Of a stretch of 6,219 nt of DNA, positions 1 to 6,139 are shown piece after piece. Within the stretch, counting starts at the first letter, position 1. Every line of letters starts with the position of its first letter. Under the pieces are notes generated by a model. That model did no database searches and was not told the origin of the DNA. It saw only the letters and a program-made list of their open reading frames with translations. Where the stretch lies: NCBI GenBank assembly GCA_902784045.1, contig CACZTE010000153.1:1-6219 (forward strand), given 5' to 3'. This stretch comes from an uncultured Eubacterium sp. GTDB taxonomy: Bacteria; Bacillota; Clostridia; Eubacteriales; Eubacteriaceae. Position numbers and translations under genes: made by a program.

Positions 1-62
1 AGAGATCGAATGTTCTGTCGGTTTTGATCAGGAGAAAAGTCTGCAAATTCCGGAATTGTTGT

Positions 63-92
63 TTGGTTTTGGTTTTTATCGAAAACTATAAC
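63..92 (+). promoter_or_regulatory. weak candidate promoter ahead of cobJ
   Basis: A -35-like TTGGTT (63-68) and a -10-like TATAAC (87-92) are separated by 18 bases. The match to the housekeeping consensus is only moderate. The spacer contains the palindrome GTTTT-TATCG-AAAAC (72-86), which is where a repressor could block RNA polymerase. A start near base 99 would give a 5' leader of about 65 bases before cobJ. Whether cobJ begins an operon or continues one from upstream cannot be told, because the window starts only 163 bases before it. Confidence 0.25.
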
Positions 93-154
93 CTGCATTC
101 ACTAAAGATTCGTTTTAATCAAAACGCTTCATCACTTACAATTTTCAATCAAAA
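72..154. repeat. three similar TTTT-ATC-AAAA palindromes in the cobJ leader
   Basis: Three short inverted repeats share a TTTT arm, a core containing ATC and an AAAA arm: GTTTT-TATCG-AAAAC (72-86), CGTTTT-AATC-AAAACG (111-126) and TTTT-CAATC-AAAA (142-154). Their centres lie about 40 and 30 bases apart, close to whole helical turns. A fourth half-like copy, GTTTTGATC, is at 21-29. The arrangement resembles a set of operator sites, but AT-rich DNA produces such patterns readily and no regulator is identified. Confidence 0.3.
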
Positions 155-163
155 GGAGCTATC

Positions 164-901
164 ATGAATAAAATTTATGTGACCGGCCTTGGCCCCGGTT
201 TGCACAGTCATATGACAGAAGAAGCCAAAGCGTCTTTAGAAGCGGCGGATGTTATTGTCGGATACAAAACTTATATCAAATTGATTGAGGGACTTGTTGA
301 CGGCAAGACCATTTTGGAATCCGGCATGCGCAAAGAGCGCGACCGCTGTAAAGAATGTTTAGAGATTGCAAAAGAAGGCAAAACCGTCACCCTGGTCAGT
401 TCGGGAGATGCCGGCGTTTACGGTATGGCCGGTATTATGCTGGAAATGGCGGAGTCTGAAGGCGCGGACATTGACATCGAAGTCGTCCCAGGCATTTCCG
501 CTGCCAACGCCGCGGCTGCCACATTGGGCGCGCCTTTGATGCATGATTATTGTGTCATCAGCTTGAGCGATCTCTTAACCGATTGGGATGTAATTAAAAA
601 ACGCATTCGATGCGCTGGAGAAGGTGATTTTGTCATCGCTCTTTACAATCCCAAAAGCAAAGGCCGTCCGACCAATATCAATACCTGTCAGGAAATCTTA
701 TTAAAATATAAATCGAAAGATACGCCTGTGGGTATCGTTCGCAACGCGAAACGTGAAGATGAAAAGATGATAATTACAACACTTGAAAAAATGTGTGACG
801 CCGAAATCGATATGTTTTCGATGGTGATTATCGGTAATTCTAAAACTTATGTCACAAAAGACGGAAAAACAATGATTACACCGCGAGGTTATCAGCTGTG
901 A
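164..901 (+). CDS. cobJ: precorrin-3B / cobalt-factor III C17-methyltransferase (CobJ/CbiH)
   Basis: This cytoplasmic enzyme of corrin-ring synthesis uses S-adenosylmethionine to methylate C17 and drives ring contraction, giving precorrin-4 or, on the anaerobic route, cobalt-precorrin-4. The 245-residue protein has the usual family length. It shows the tetrapyrrole methylase motif GLGPG (8-12), GYKTYI (33-38), SSGDAGVYGMAG (79-90), PGISAANAAAATLGAP (109-124), the CobJ-type SLSDLLTDW (133-141), YNPKSKGR (161-168), GIVRNAKRE (190-198) and IIGNSKTY (222-229). The block after PGISAANA separates this branch from other methylases in the pathway. AAGGAG (153-158) lies five bases before the ATG. The stop codon overlaps the GTG of cobK, so the two are probably translationally coupled. 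Use of the anaerobic substrate (CbiH role) is inferred from the likely host, since no pathway-specific partner such as CobG or CbiD is visible. Confidence 0.95.
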   Translation: MNKIYVTGLGPGLHSHMTEEAKASLEAADVIVGYKTYIKLIEGLVDGKTILESGMRKERDRCKECLEIAKEGKTVTLVSSGDAGVYGMAGIMLEMAESEGADIDIEVVPGISAANAAAATLGAPLMHDYCVISLSDLLTDWDVIKKRIRCAGEGDFVIALYNPKSKGRPTNINTCQEILLKYKSKDTPVGIVRNAKREDEKMIITTLEKMCDAEIDMFSMVIIGNSKTYVTKDGKTMITPRGYQL

Positions 902-1641
902 TTTTGCTGTTGGGGGGGACCCTTGACGGCCGAATAGCGGCCGTTTCTCTGGCGGAAAAAGGAAGAGATGTTATCTATTCATCAGTAAGCGGTTATAACG
1001 CGCCGCAAGAAACCGAGCATCTTATATGCCGGTCGGGCGCAATGGCGCAGGATGCCCTGGAAACCTTTGTTTTCGAACAGGGCATATCCATTATTGTCGA
1101 CGCGACGCACCCTTACGCAAAAGCGGCTTCCGTTGCTGCGATGGCGGCGGCGAAAAATACCGGCGTCCGTTATGTGCGCCTGGAGCGCCCCGGCATCGAA
1201 AGTTTGACTGTCCCGACGGATGCTGTCCTGCATTTTGAACATTATGAAGGCGCTGTTGATTTTCTCAATCATCACCCGGGAAATATTCTCACGACGACAG
1301 GTAGCCGTGAGCTTGCCCGGTATGAAAAGATTGACAAGGATCGGATTTTTGCCCGTGTGTTGCCGACTTCCAAAGTTATCGCGGAATGTGAGGCGTTGGG
1401 CTATAAACCCTCTCGGATTATTGCTATGCAGGGTCCCTTTACCAAAGAAATGAACATCGCGATGATGCACACCTTTGATATCAAATATCTGACGACAAAG
1501 GACAGCGGTGATATCGGCGGTGTGGCCGAAAAAATAAGCGCAGCCGCTGCCTGCGGTGTAAAAGTGCTCTGCATCGACAGACCGCGTTTAAGCTATCCGG
1601 AAGTTTGTGCGACACCTGAAGACCTTGTTAAGATCCTTTAA
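898..1641 (+). CDS. cobK: precorrin-6A / cobalt-precorrin-6A reductase (CobK/CbiJ)
   Basis: This NAD(P)H-dependent reductase reduces the macrocycle of precorrin-6A (aerobic route) or cobalt-precorrin-6A (anaerobic route). The 247-residue product matches the family length. Its motifs are the N-terminal nucleotide-binding LLGGT (4-8), VDATHPYA (67-74), YVRLERP (92-98), TTTGSREL (132-139), RVLPTS (153-158), AMQGPF (176-181), TKDSGDIGG (200-208) and IDRP (226-229). The start is GTG at 898. It lies nine bases after GAGG (885-888), shares GTGA with the cobJ stop, and is needed to keep the GGT motif, which an internal ATG would remove. A run of seven G bases (912-918) encodes part of that motif. The last codons overlap the -35 element of a candidate promoter for cobQ. 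Confidence 0.93.
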   Translation: MILLLGGTLDGRIAAVSLAEKGRDVIYSSVSGYNAPQETEHLICRSGAMAQDALETFVFEQGISIIVDATHPYAKAASVAAMAAAKNTGVRYVRLERPGIESLTVPTDAVLHFEHYEGAVDFLNHHPGNILTTTGSRELARYEKIDKDRIFARVLPTSKVIAECEALGYKPSRIIAMQGPFTKEMNIAMMHTFDIKYLTTKDSGDIGGVAEKISAAAACGVKVLCIDRPRLSYPEVCATPEDLVKIL

Positions 1642-1653
1642 AGATGATATGAT
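1625..1653 (+). promoter_or_regulatory. candidate extended -10 promoter for cobQ-cbiB-cobD-cobU
   Basis: TTGTTA (1625-1630; four of six consensus bases) is followed after 17 bases by TATGAT (1648-1653; five of six). TG at 1645-1646 gives the extended -10 pattern TGN-TATGAT. The predicted start is near base 1660, about 100 bases before cobQ. The -35 element lies in the last codons of cobK. This is the best-looking promoter in the window and suggests that the cobQ block can be transcribed separately from cobJ-cobK. It is a prediction from sequence alone. Confidence 0.45.
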
Positions 1654-1656
1654 GGA

Positions 1657-1711
1657 CCTGTCCGAAGGGCTTGGCCGATAGGTGAAGCTTATCGCTCTTT
1701 TTGGTAACAGG
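1657..1711 (+). promoter_or_regulatory. foldable leader RNA upstream of cobQ, possible cis-regulatory element
   Basis: This stretch can form one long imperfect hairpin. CCTGT (1657-1661) pairs with ACAGG (1707-1711). CCGAAGGG (1662-1669) pairs with CTTTTTGG (1697-1704), including G-U pairs. CGATA (1676-1680) pairs with TATCG (1690-1694) around a nine-base loop. Fifteen bases later comes a terminator-like hairpin, as in many attenuators and riboswitches. I do not recognise a known riboswitch: the cobalamin B12 box and the T-box sequence are both missing. If transcription starts near 1660 the outermost helix would be incomplete, so the full fold may exist only on read-through RNA. I found no strong antiterminator complement to the terminator arms. 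Confidence 0.3.
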
Positions 1712-1726
1712 CTGATTATTCAATTC

Positions 1727-1755
1727 AAGCGGCTTGTGGGAGCCGCTTTTATTTT
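1727..1755 (+). terminator. terminator-like hairpin or attenuator between cobK and cobQ
   Basis: AAGCGGCT (1727-1734) and AGCCGCTT (1741-1748) form a perfect eight-pair stem around the six-base loop TGTGGG. The T-rich tail TTATTTT (1749-1755) follows at once. This is the strongest intrinsic-terminator shape in the window. It ends exactly where the cobQ ribosome site GGAG (1756-1759) begins. It could end the cobJ-cobK transcript, or attenuate RNA started at the 1625-1653 promoter so that cobQ expression needs read-through. The single A in the tail may weaken termination. Confidence 0.6.
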
Positions 1756-1764
1756 GGAGACATG

Positions 1765-3264
1765 ATGAAAAAAGCAAAGAAAATAATGTTTCAAGGAACG
1801 GGCTCATCTGTTGGTAAGAGCTTGATTTGTGCGGCTGTCTGTCGAATTCTCAATGATGACGGCTATCGCGTTATGCCGTATAAATCTCAGAATATGGCAT
1901 TAAACTCATATATCACCGCGGATGGCAAAGAGATGGGTCGCGCCCAGGTGACCCAGGCTGAATGTGCCCGTGTCGAGCCGGATGTGGCAATGAATCCCGT
2001 GCTTTTAAAACCCAATTCGGACGTCGGTTCACAGGTGATATTAAACGGCGTTGCAGAGTTTAATATGAACGCCGTGGAATATCACGCCTACAAAGCCAGA
2101 CTGACCGAAGTGGTCATGGATGCTTATAATAAACTTGCCGCCGATTCCGACGTGGTTTGTATTGAAGGGGCCGGATCACCGGCGGAAATCAATCTTCGGG
2201 AAAATGACATCGTTAATATGGGGCTGGCGGAAATGGTGGACGCTCCGGTGGTGCTTATCGGCGATATTGACCGCGGCGGCGTTTTCGCGTCAATTTACGG
2301 CACAATCAAGCTGTTGGAGCCTGAAGAACAAGCGCGTATTAAAGGATTTATTATTAATAAATTCCGCGGAGACGTCAAATTGCTTCAGCCCGGAATCGAT
2401 ATGATTGAAGAAAAAGTGGGCGTGCCCTGTCTTGGCGTGGTGCCCTATACCAGACTGATCATAGACGATGAGGATTCCGTGACCGAGCGGTGGCATGAAA
2501 AACGCGACGGCGCCATTACCATCGGCGTGGTCAGGCTGCGTCATATTTCTAATTTTACCGACTGTACGGTGTTTGACATGTATTCCGATGTCAAAGTGGA
2601 GTACTACGCCAATCAACGGGAGATGGCCAGAGCCAATCCGGATTTGCTTGTGGTACCTGGCAGTAAAAATACCATTGATGATATCATCAAACTCAGAGAA
2701 AGCAAAATGGCCGATGAAATTATTCGCCTTCACGAATCGGGGGTGCCGGTCATCGGCATTTGCGGCGGTTATCAAATCATCGGCAAAACGATTTCCGACC
2801 CAGGTCATGTAGAATCGGAAACGGAAACCACCGAAGGTCTCGGCCTTTTGGATATTACCACGGAGCTCAGGGAGTCTAAACAAACAACCCGGAAGAATGG
2901 TGTTATCACATCGGATGTTCTTGATTTAAACGTCGAAGGTATGGCGGTAGCCGGCTATGAAATTCACATGGGAGAAAGTATCTGCGGAGAGGACAGCGAC
3001 ATTTTTTGCACGCTGGAAGATGGCAGAGCGGACGGCGCCGTGTCGAAAGACAAGACGGTTATGGGAACATATCTTCACGGCATTTTTGATAACGATGATT
3101 TTCGTGAAGCGCTGATTGCCTCGTTAAAGGCCAAAAAAGGAATCGAGGAAAGCGAACGCGTTGATTTTGCCGCTTTTAAAGACGGGCAGTACAACTTGCT
3201 CGCGTCTGCTGTGCGCGAATCCCTCGATATGGAAAAATTAATGGCTATTATTGACGCTTCCTAA
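1765..3264 (+). CDS. cobQ: cobyric acid synthase CobQ (CbiP)
   Basis: CobQ performs four ATP- and glutamine-dependent amidations (side chains b, d, e and g), turning adenosylcobyrinate a,c-diamide into adenosylcobyrate. The N-terminal half is an ATP-binding synthetase domain with GTGSSVGKS (11-19), PYKSQNMALNS (38-48), AEINLREND (140-148) and GDIDRGG (166-172). The C-terminal half is a glutamine amidotransferase with the nucleophile Cys333 in GICGGYQ, GYEIHMG (397-403) and His438 in GTYLHGIF. The 499-residue length is normal. ATG codons lie at 1762 and 1765. GGAG (1756-1759) is only two bases from the first but five from the second, so I prefer 1765; the difference is one Met. The gene sits behind its own candidate promoter and an attenuator-like hairpin. 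The CobQ-specific N-terminal block separates it from CobB/CbiA. Confidence 0.96.
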   Translation: MKKAKKIMFQGTGSSVGKSLICAAVCRILNDDGYRVMPYKSQNMALNSYITADGKEMGRAQVTQAECARVEPDVAMNPVLLKPNSDVGSQVILNGVAEFNMNAVEYHAYKARLTEVVMDAYNKLAADSDVVCIEGAGSPAEINLRENDIVNMGLAEMVDAPVVLIGDIDRGGVFASIYGTIKLLEPEEQARIKGFIINKFRGDVKLLQPGIDMIEEKVGVPCLGVVPYTRLIIDDEDSVTERWHEKRDGAITIGVVRLRHISNFTDCTVFDMYSDVKVEYYANQREMARANPDLLVVPGSKNTIDDIIKLRESKMADEIIRLHESGVPVIGICGGYQIIGKTISDPGHVESETETTEGLGLLDITTELRESKQTTRKNGVITSDVLDLNVEGMAVAGYEIHMGESICGEDSDIFCTLEDGRADGAVSKDKTVMGTYLHGIFDNDDFREALIASLKAKKGIEESERVDFAAFKDGQYNLLASAVRESLDMEKLMAIIDAS

Positions 3265-3337
3265 AGAAACAGCGTTTATCATAGATTTTGACAGACAATT
3301 TCTGAGAAATCGGCACTGAGCCGGAAAGGGAAGCAGT

Positions 3338-4345
3338 ATGTTTAATGAAATGACCATGGGTCAGTGGACGATTATGACTGTTTGCGCTGTGGTACTCGAT
3401 TTGATTATCGGCGATCCGCTGGCGCAGATACATCCGATTGTACTCATCGGCCGATTAATCGGTTTTTTGACGAAAAAAATGAATCATGGCAAATCCCGAA
3501 GATTTAAAGGCTTCATTATGTGGGTGATCGTCATCGCGATGACGATGCTGTGTGTGATTGCCATTCAGTATTTTACATTTATTCACGCGAGACCGATATT
3601 TTATTTTATCAACGTGTGGCTACTTGCCATGACCCTTGCGGAAAAGAGCCTTAAACAATCGGTGCTTGATGTAGCGGACGCGCTGCATCACAGCATCGAA
3701 GAAGCGCGGGTTAAAGTAGGATATCTGGTAGGAAGGGATACGACACAGTTAAACGCCGATGAAATAATCCGAGCAACGGTGGAAACCACAGCGGAAAACA
3801 CCATCGACGGTGTCCTCGCGCCCTATTTTTATATGCTCATCGGTATCGGTGTCAGTCATTTTGTTCCATTTCTGAATCCAACGGTTTTCGCTTTGATCTA
3901 TAAAGCGGTCAATACGATGGATTCAATGGTCGGCTACAAACAGGAACCCTATACGGATTTTGGTTATTATCCCGCTAAAATTGATGATGTCTTTAATTAT
4001 CTACCGGCTCGTCTGGGAAGCTACATGATGATAATCGGCGGGGCGTTTTTGGGCTATGACGCCGGTAATGCCGTCCGTATATACAGGCGGGATCGCTGGA
4101 ATCATAAAAGTCCCAATGCCGGACATCCCGAATCAGTGGTGGCGGGGCTTTTGCGCGTGAGACTCGGTGGTGATAATATCTATTTCGGAGAAGTGGTACA
4201 TAAACCCACCATCGGCGATTCGGACTATCCGCTCACTGTGGCCGATATCGGCCAGACTTCCACCATTATGGTGACGTCGGAAATTGTAATGGTGATTCTT
4301 GGAACCGCGATTTTTTTGGGAATCAGCTACGCTGTCGGGTTTTGA
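3338..4345 (+). CDS. cbiB: adenosylcobinamide-phosphate synthase CbiB
   Basis: CbiB is an integral membrane enzyme that joins adenosylcobyrate to (R)-1-amino-2-propanol phosphate, the product of cobD downstream, giving adenosylcobinamide phosphate. It is called CobD in the Pseudomonas denitrificans naming, which clashes with the next gene here. The 335 residues are near family length. Conserved blocks are LDLIIGDPLAQIHP (20-33), VGRDT (131-135), ETTAENTIDGVLAPYFY (149-165), KAVNTMDSMVGY (189-200) and HKSPNAGHPES (256-266). Hydrophobic segments that could span the membrane lie near 11-26, 57-79, 86-101, 160-177, 225-240 and 309-332. AAAGGGA (3325-3331) places its GGG seven bases before the ATG and favours this start over the Mets at residues 5 and 7. 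The 73-base gap after cobQ contains a small hairpin, CGGC-ACTGA-GCCG (3311-3323), but no convincing promoter or terminator. Confidence 0.95.
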   Translation: MFNEMTMGQWTIMTVCAVVLDLIIGDPLAQIHPIVLIGRLIGFLTKKMNHGKSRRFKGFIMWVIVIAMTMLCVIAIQYFTFIHARPIFYFINVWLLAMTLAEKSLKQSVLDVADALHHSIEEARVKVGYLVGRDTTQLNADEIIRATVETTAENTIDGVLAPYFYMLIGIGVSHFVPFLNPTVFALIYKAVNTMDSMVGYKQEPYTDFGYYPAKIDDVFNYLPARLGSYMMIIGGAFLGYDAGNAVRIYRRDRWNHKSPNAGHPESVVAGLLRVRLGGDNIYFGEVVHKPTIGDSDYPLTVADIGQTSTIMVTSEIVMVILGTAIFLGISYAVGF

Positions 4346-4351
4346 TGCTTT

Positions 4352-4389
4352 AATAAATGACGATTTATTTCAAAAGGAAAAATCTTCCT
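4352..4389 (+). other. two short hairpins in the cbiB-cobD gap
   Basis: AATAAAT-GACG-ATTTATT (4352-4369) is a perfect seven-pair but entirely AT stem. Six bases later AGGAA-AAATC-TTCCT (4375-4389) forms a five-pair stem. Neither has a strong T tract, so they are unlikely to stop transcription. They may stabilise or space the mRNA, or mean nothing. The cobD ribosome site GGAGGA (4429-4434) lies well beyond them and remains free. Confidence 0.25.
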
Positions 4390-4439
4390 GCCAACCGGCT
4401 CTGGAAGCGAACTAAAAAATATACAATCGGAGGAACGCT

Positions 4440-5492
4440 ATGAACAAACACGGCGGCTATTTCGGCACCGACAAAGACATGATTGATTTTTCTGTCAACA
4501 TCAATCCGAACGGGATGCCCGCGGGGCTTAAATTTGATCTTGTGGCTGCCCTTGACGGTTTGGGAAAATATCCAGATATTTCGGGAGAGCCTCAGCGCGA
4601 GCAGATTGCCGGGCGTCTCGGCGTGAGCGCGGATAATATTATCCTCGGAAACGGCGCCATCGAAATTATTTATCTTTATGCCAGAGCTTTTGCCGATGCC
4701 GGTAGACCGGCACTCATTATTGCGCCCACTTTTAATGAATATCATCGGGCGCTACTTGTTGCCGGATGGCATTCGGTCACGGAGATTCCATTTACAGAAA
4801 AAGACGAATTCCGTATCAATCCCGAGGCGCTCATCAAAATGATAAATGATGTCAAACCCCATACCGTCTTTTTGTGCAATCCCAATAACCCGACGGGCGT
4901 GGCGTATTCACCGGATTATCTCGGCCATATTTTTGAACGGGTCGGGCGTGATGTCCATTGGTTTATTGACGAATCCTTTATTGATTTCTCATCCAAAGGC
5001 TCCTGCATCGATGTGATGATTGAGCGTGATTTGCCGATGGTGTTGCTCCGGTCTATGACCAAATTTTACGGCCTTCCGGGGCTTCGCGTCGGTTACGCTG
5101 TGGGCAGAGAAGATATCATTGATGCCCTTGCCGGCGAGCAAATGCCATGGTCCGTCAATCATTTGGCTCTATCGGTGATTGACACATTGCTTTCGGACCG
5201 CAAATTTTCCGAGCAGTCCAAGTCATTTATCAAATCTGAACGTCGCCGTGTTTTTCTGGAATTGTCTAAAATCAAAGGCATTAAGGTTTACCCCAGTTCG
5301 GCTAATTTTCATCTTTGCGCGCTGAAATCCGGTACGGCGGCGGCACTCAACGCGGGGCTGAATCTGTGCGGCATCAATATCCGCACTTGTGAGGACTTCG
5401 CGGGACTGGATGAAAAGTATTTTCGCATCGCGGTGAAAAAAAGAGAAGAGAACGACAAGCTCATCGCTGTTTTGTCAAATATGGTGGAATAG
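4440..5492 (+). CDS. cobD: L-threonine-O-3-phosphate decarboxylase CobD
   Basis: This is a PLP-dependent enzyme with the class I/II aminotransferase fold. It decarboxylates L-threonine phosphate to (R)-1-amino-2-propanol O-2-phosphate, the linker that CbiB adds to cobyrate. The 350-residue protein begins with HGG (4-6) and DFSVNINPNG (16-25), typical of CobD, followed by YPD (44-46) and LGNGAIEIIY (69-78). Further on are CNPNNPTG (146-153), DESFIDF (177-183), the predicted PLP lysine Lys208 in RSMTKFYG, GLRVGYA (214-220) and a substrate-carboxylate arginine, probably Arg329, in YFRIAVK. It lacks the C-terminal metal-binding extension seen in some CobD proteins. GGAGGA (4429-4434) lies five bases before the ATG. 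Histidinol-phosphate aminotransferase is the main confusable relative, but the N-terminal motif and the position between cbiB and cobU settle it. A threonine kinase (PduX or BluE type) must be supplied from outside the window. Confidence 0.94.
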   Translation: MNKHGGYFGTDKDMIDFSVNINPNGMPAGLKFDLVAALDGLGKYPDISGEPQREQIAGRLGVSADNIILGNGAIEIIYLYARAFADAGRPALIIAPTFNEYHRALLVAGWHSVTEIPFTEKDEFRINPEALIKMINDVKPHTVFLCNPNNPTGVAYSPDYLGHIFERVGRDVHWFIDESFIDFSSKGSCIDVMIERDLPMVLLRSMTKFYGLPGLRVGYAVGREDIIDALAGEQMPWSVNHLALSVIDTLLSDRKFSEQSKSFIKSERRRVFLELSKIKGIKVYPSSANFHLCALKSGTAAALNAGLNLCGINIRTCEDFAGLDEKYFRIAVKKREENDKLIAVLSNMVE

Positions 5493-5512
5493 AGCTTAAA
5501 GGAGGGTGGCAT

Positions 5513-6067
5513 ATGGGTCATTTGACATTTATTACCGGCGGCGCGCGAAGCGGCAAAAGCACCTTCGGCGAAAAACTGGCCATGGAATCCGACGGCAATG
5601 TGGTTTATATCGCGACGGCGGTAGCCTTTGATGACGGCATGAAAGACCGCATTAAACATCACCGGGAAAGAAGGCCTGATGAATGGACAACCATTGAACG
5701 CTACCGGGATTTTAAAAATCTTCCCGATGATCCGGGTTTTCTCGAAGCGGATACTGTGCTTTTGGATTGCCTGACGGTGCTCATTACCAATCAGATGATG
5801 GATACGGGCATTGATTTTGACACTGTTCCCGCGGAAAAAGTCTGGGACATTGAAGCGGATATCATGAAGGATATCGAGACGGCGTTAGATCTGATGCGTG
5901 ACAAAAATGTCATCGTGGTCGCCAACGAAGTAGGACTCGGTCTTGTTCCCGCCTACAGGATGGGCTCTTTCTTTCGGGATATCGCCGGTAGAATCAATCA
6001 AATGATGGCCGGCCGGGCGGATGATTTTTATTTTTGCGTATCGGGCGTGCCGATGAAGGTGAAATGA
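5513..6067 (+). CDS. cobU: adenosylcobinamide kinase / adenosylcobinamide-phosphate guanylyltransferase CobU
   Basis: CobU is a bifunctional cytoplasmic enzyme. It phosphorylates adenosylcobinamide and transfers GMP from GTP to the phosphate, yielding adenosylcobinamide-GDP for CobS. The 184-residue protein has a P-loop GGARSGKS (9-16), YIATA (32-36) and a RIKHHRERRPDEW block (46-58); by analogy with the Salmonella enzyme the guanylylated histidine is probably His50. LLDCLTVLITN (83-93) and VANEVGLGLVP (136-146) follow, then FRDIAGRINQ (154-163) and the C-terminal VSGVPMKVK. It is complete and of normal length. AAAGGAGGG (5498-5506) is one of the strongest ribosome sites here; its GGAGG lies seven bases before the ATG. 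The gap to cobD is 20 bases, so the two are surely co-transcribed. A probable terminator follows. No cobS, the usual partner, is found downstream within the window. Confidence 0.95.
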   Translation: MGHLTFITGGARSGKSTFGEKLAMESDGNVVYIATAVAFDDGMKDRIKHHRERRPDEWTTIERYRDFKNLPDDPGFLEADTVLLDCLTVLITNQMMDTGIDFDTVPAEKVWDIEADIMKDIETALDLMRDKNVIVVANEVGLGLVPAYRMGSFFRDIAGRINQMMAGRADDFYFCVSGVPMKVK

Positions 6068-6078
6068 GCGCTTTCGTT

Positions 6079-6139
6079 GTGAGAGGTTTTTGCTCGATAA
6101 GTGTTTGCCTTCGGAAGGTGGTTTCTCTAACTTTTTTTT
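6079..6139 (+). terminator. probable intrinsic terminator after cobU
   Basis: GTGAGAG (6079-6085) can pair with CTCTAAC (6125-6131) with a single mismatch, and the inner CCTT-CGG-AAGG (6108-6118) forms a second small stem. Eight T bases (6132-6139) follow the outer stem directly. The T run and the position just after the last gene support an operon end, but the stem is long-looped and not very strong. Confidence 0.4.

Noticed and set aside
28..47. Fragment CAGGAGA followed by CTGC, reminiscent of the cobalamin riboswitch B12 box
   Set aside because: The two halves are separated by extra bases and none of the other conserved riboswitch segments is seen in the visible leader.
2..91. Possible C-terminal end of an upstream gene, open from the window edge to a TAA at 89-91
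   Set aside because: Only 29 residues are visible, they match no family I recognise, and the DNA is AT-rich and repeat-bearing. Another frame is open from base 3 to 167 but also reads like non-coding sequence.
1649..1681. Ten-codon leader peptide starting ATGATG in the cobK-cobQ gap
   Set aside because: It has no ribosome site, overlaps the candidate -10 box, would lie upstream of the predicted transcript start, and shows no run of regulatory codons.
2290..2883. Long open frame on the minus strand inside cobQ (about 197 codons)
   Set aside because: It lies wholly antisense to a well-conserved gene and its translation resembles no family. The same applies to minus-strand frames at 982-1470, 4365-4745 and 5309-5662.
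3288..3293. Perfect TTGACA -35 box between cobQ and cbiB
   Set aside because: The bases 16-18 positions downstream are GC-rich (around CGGCAC) and give no -10 element.
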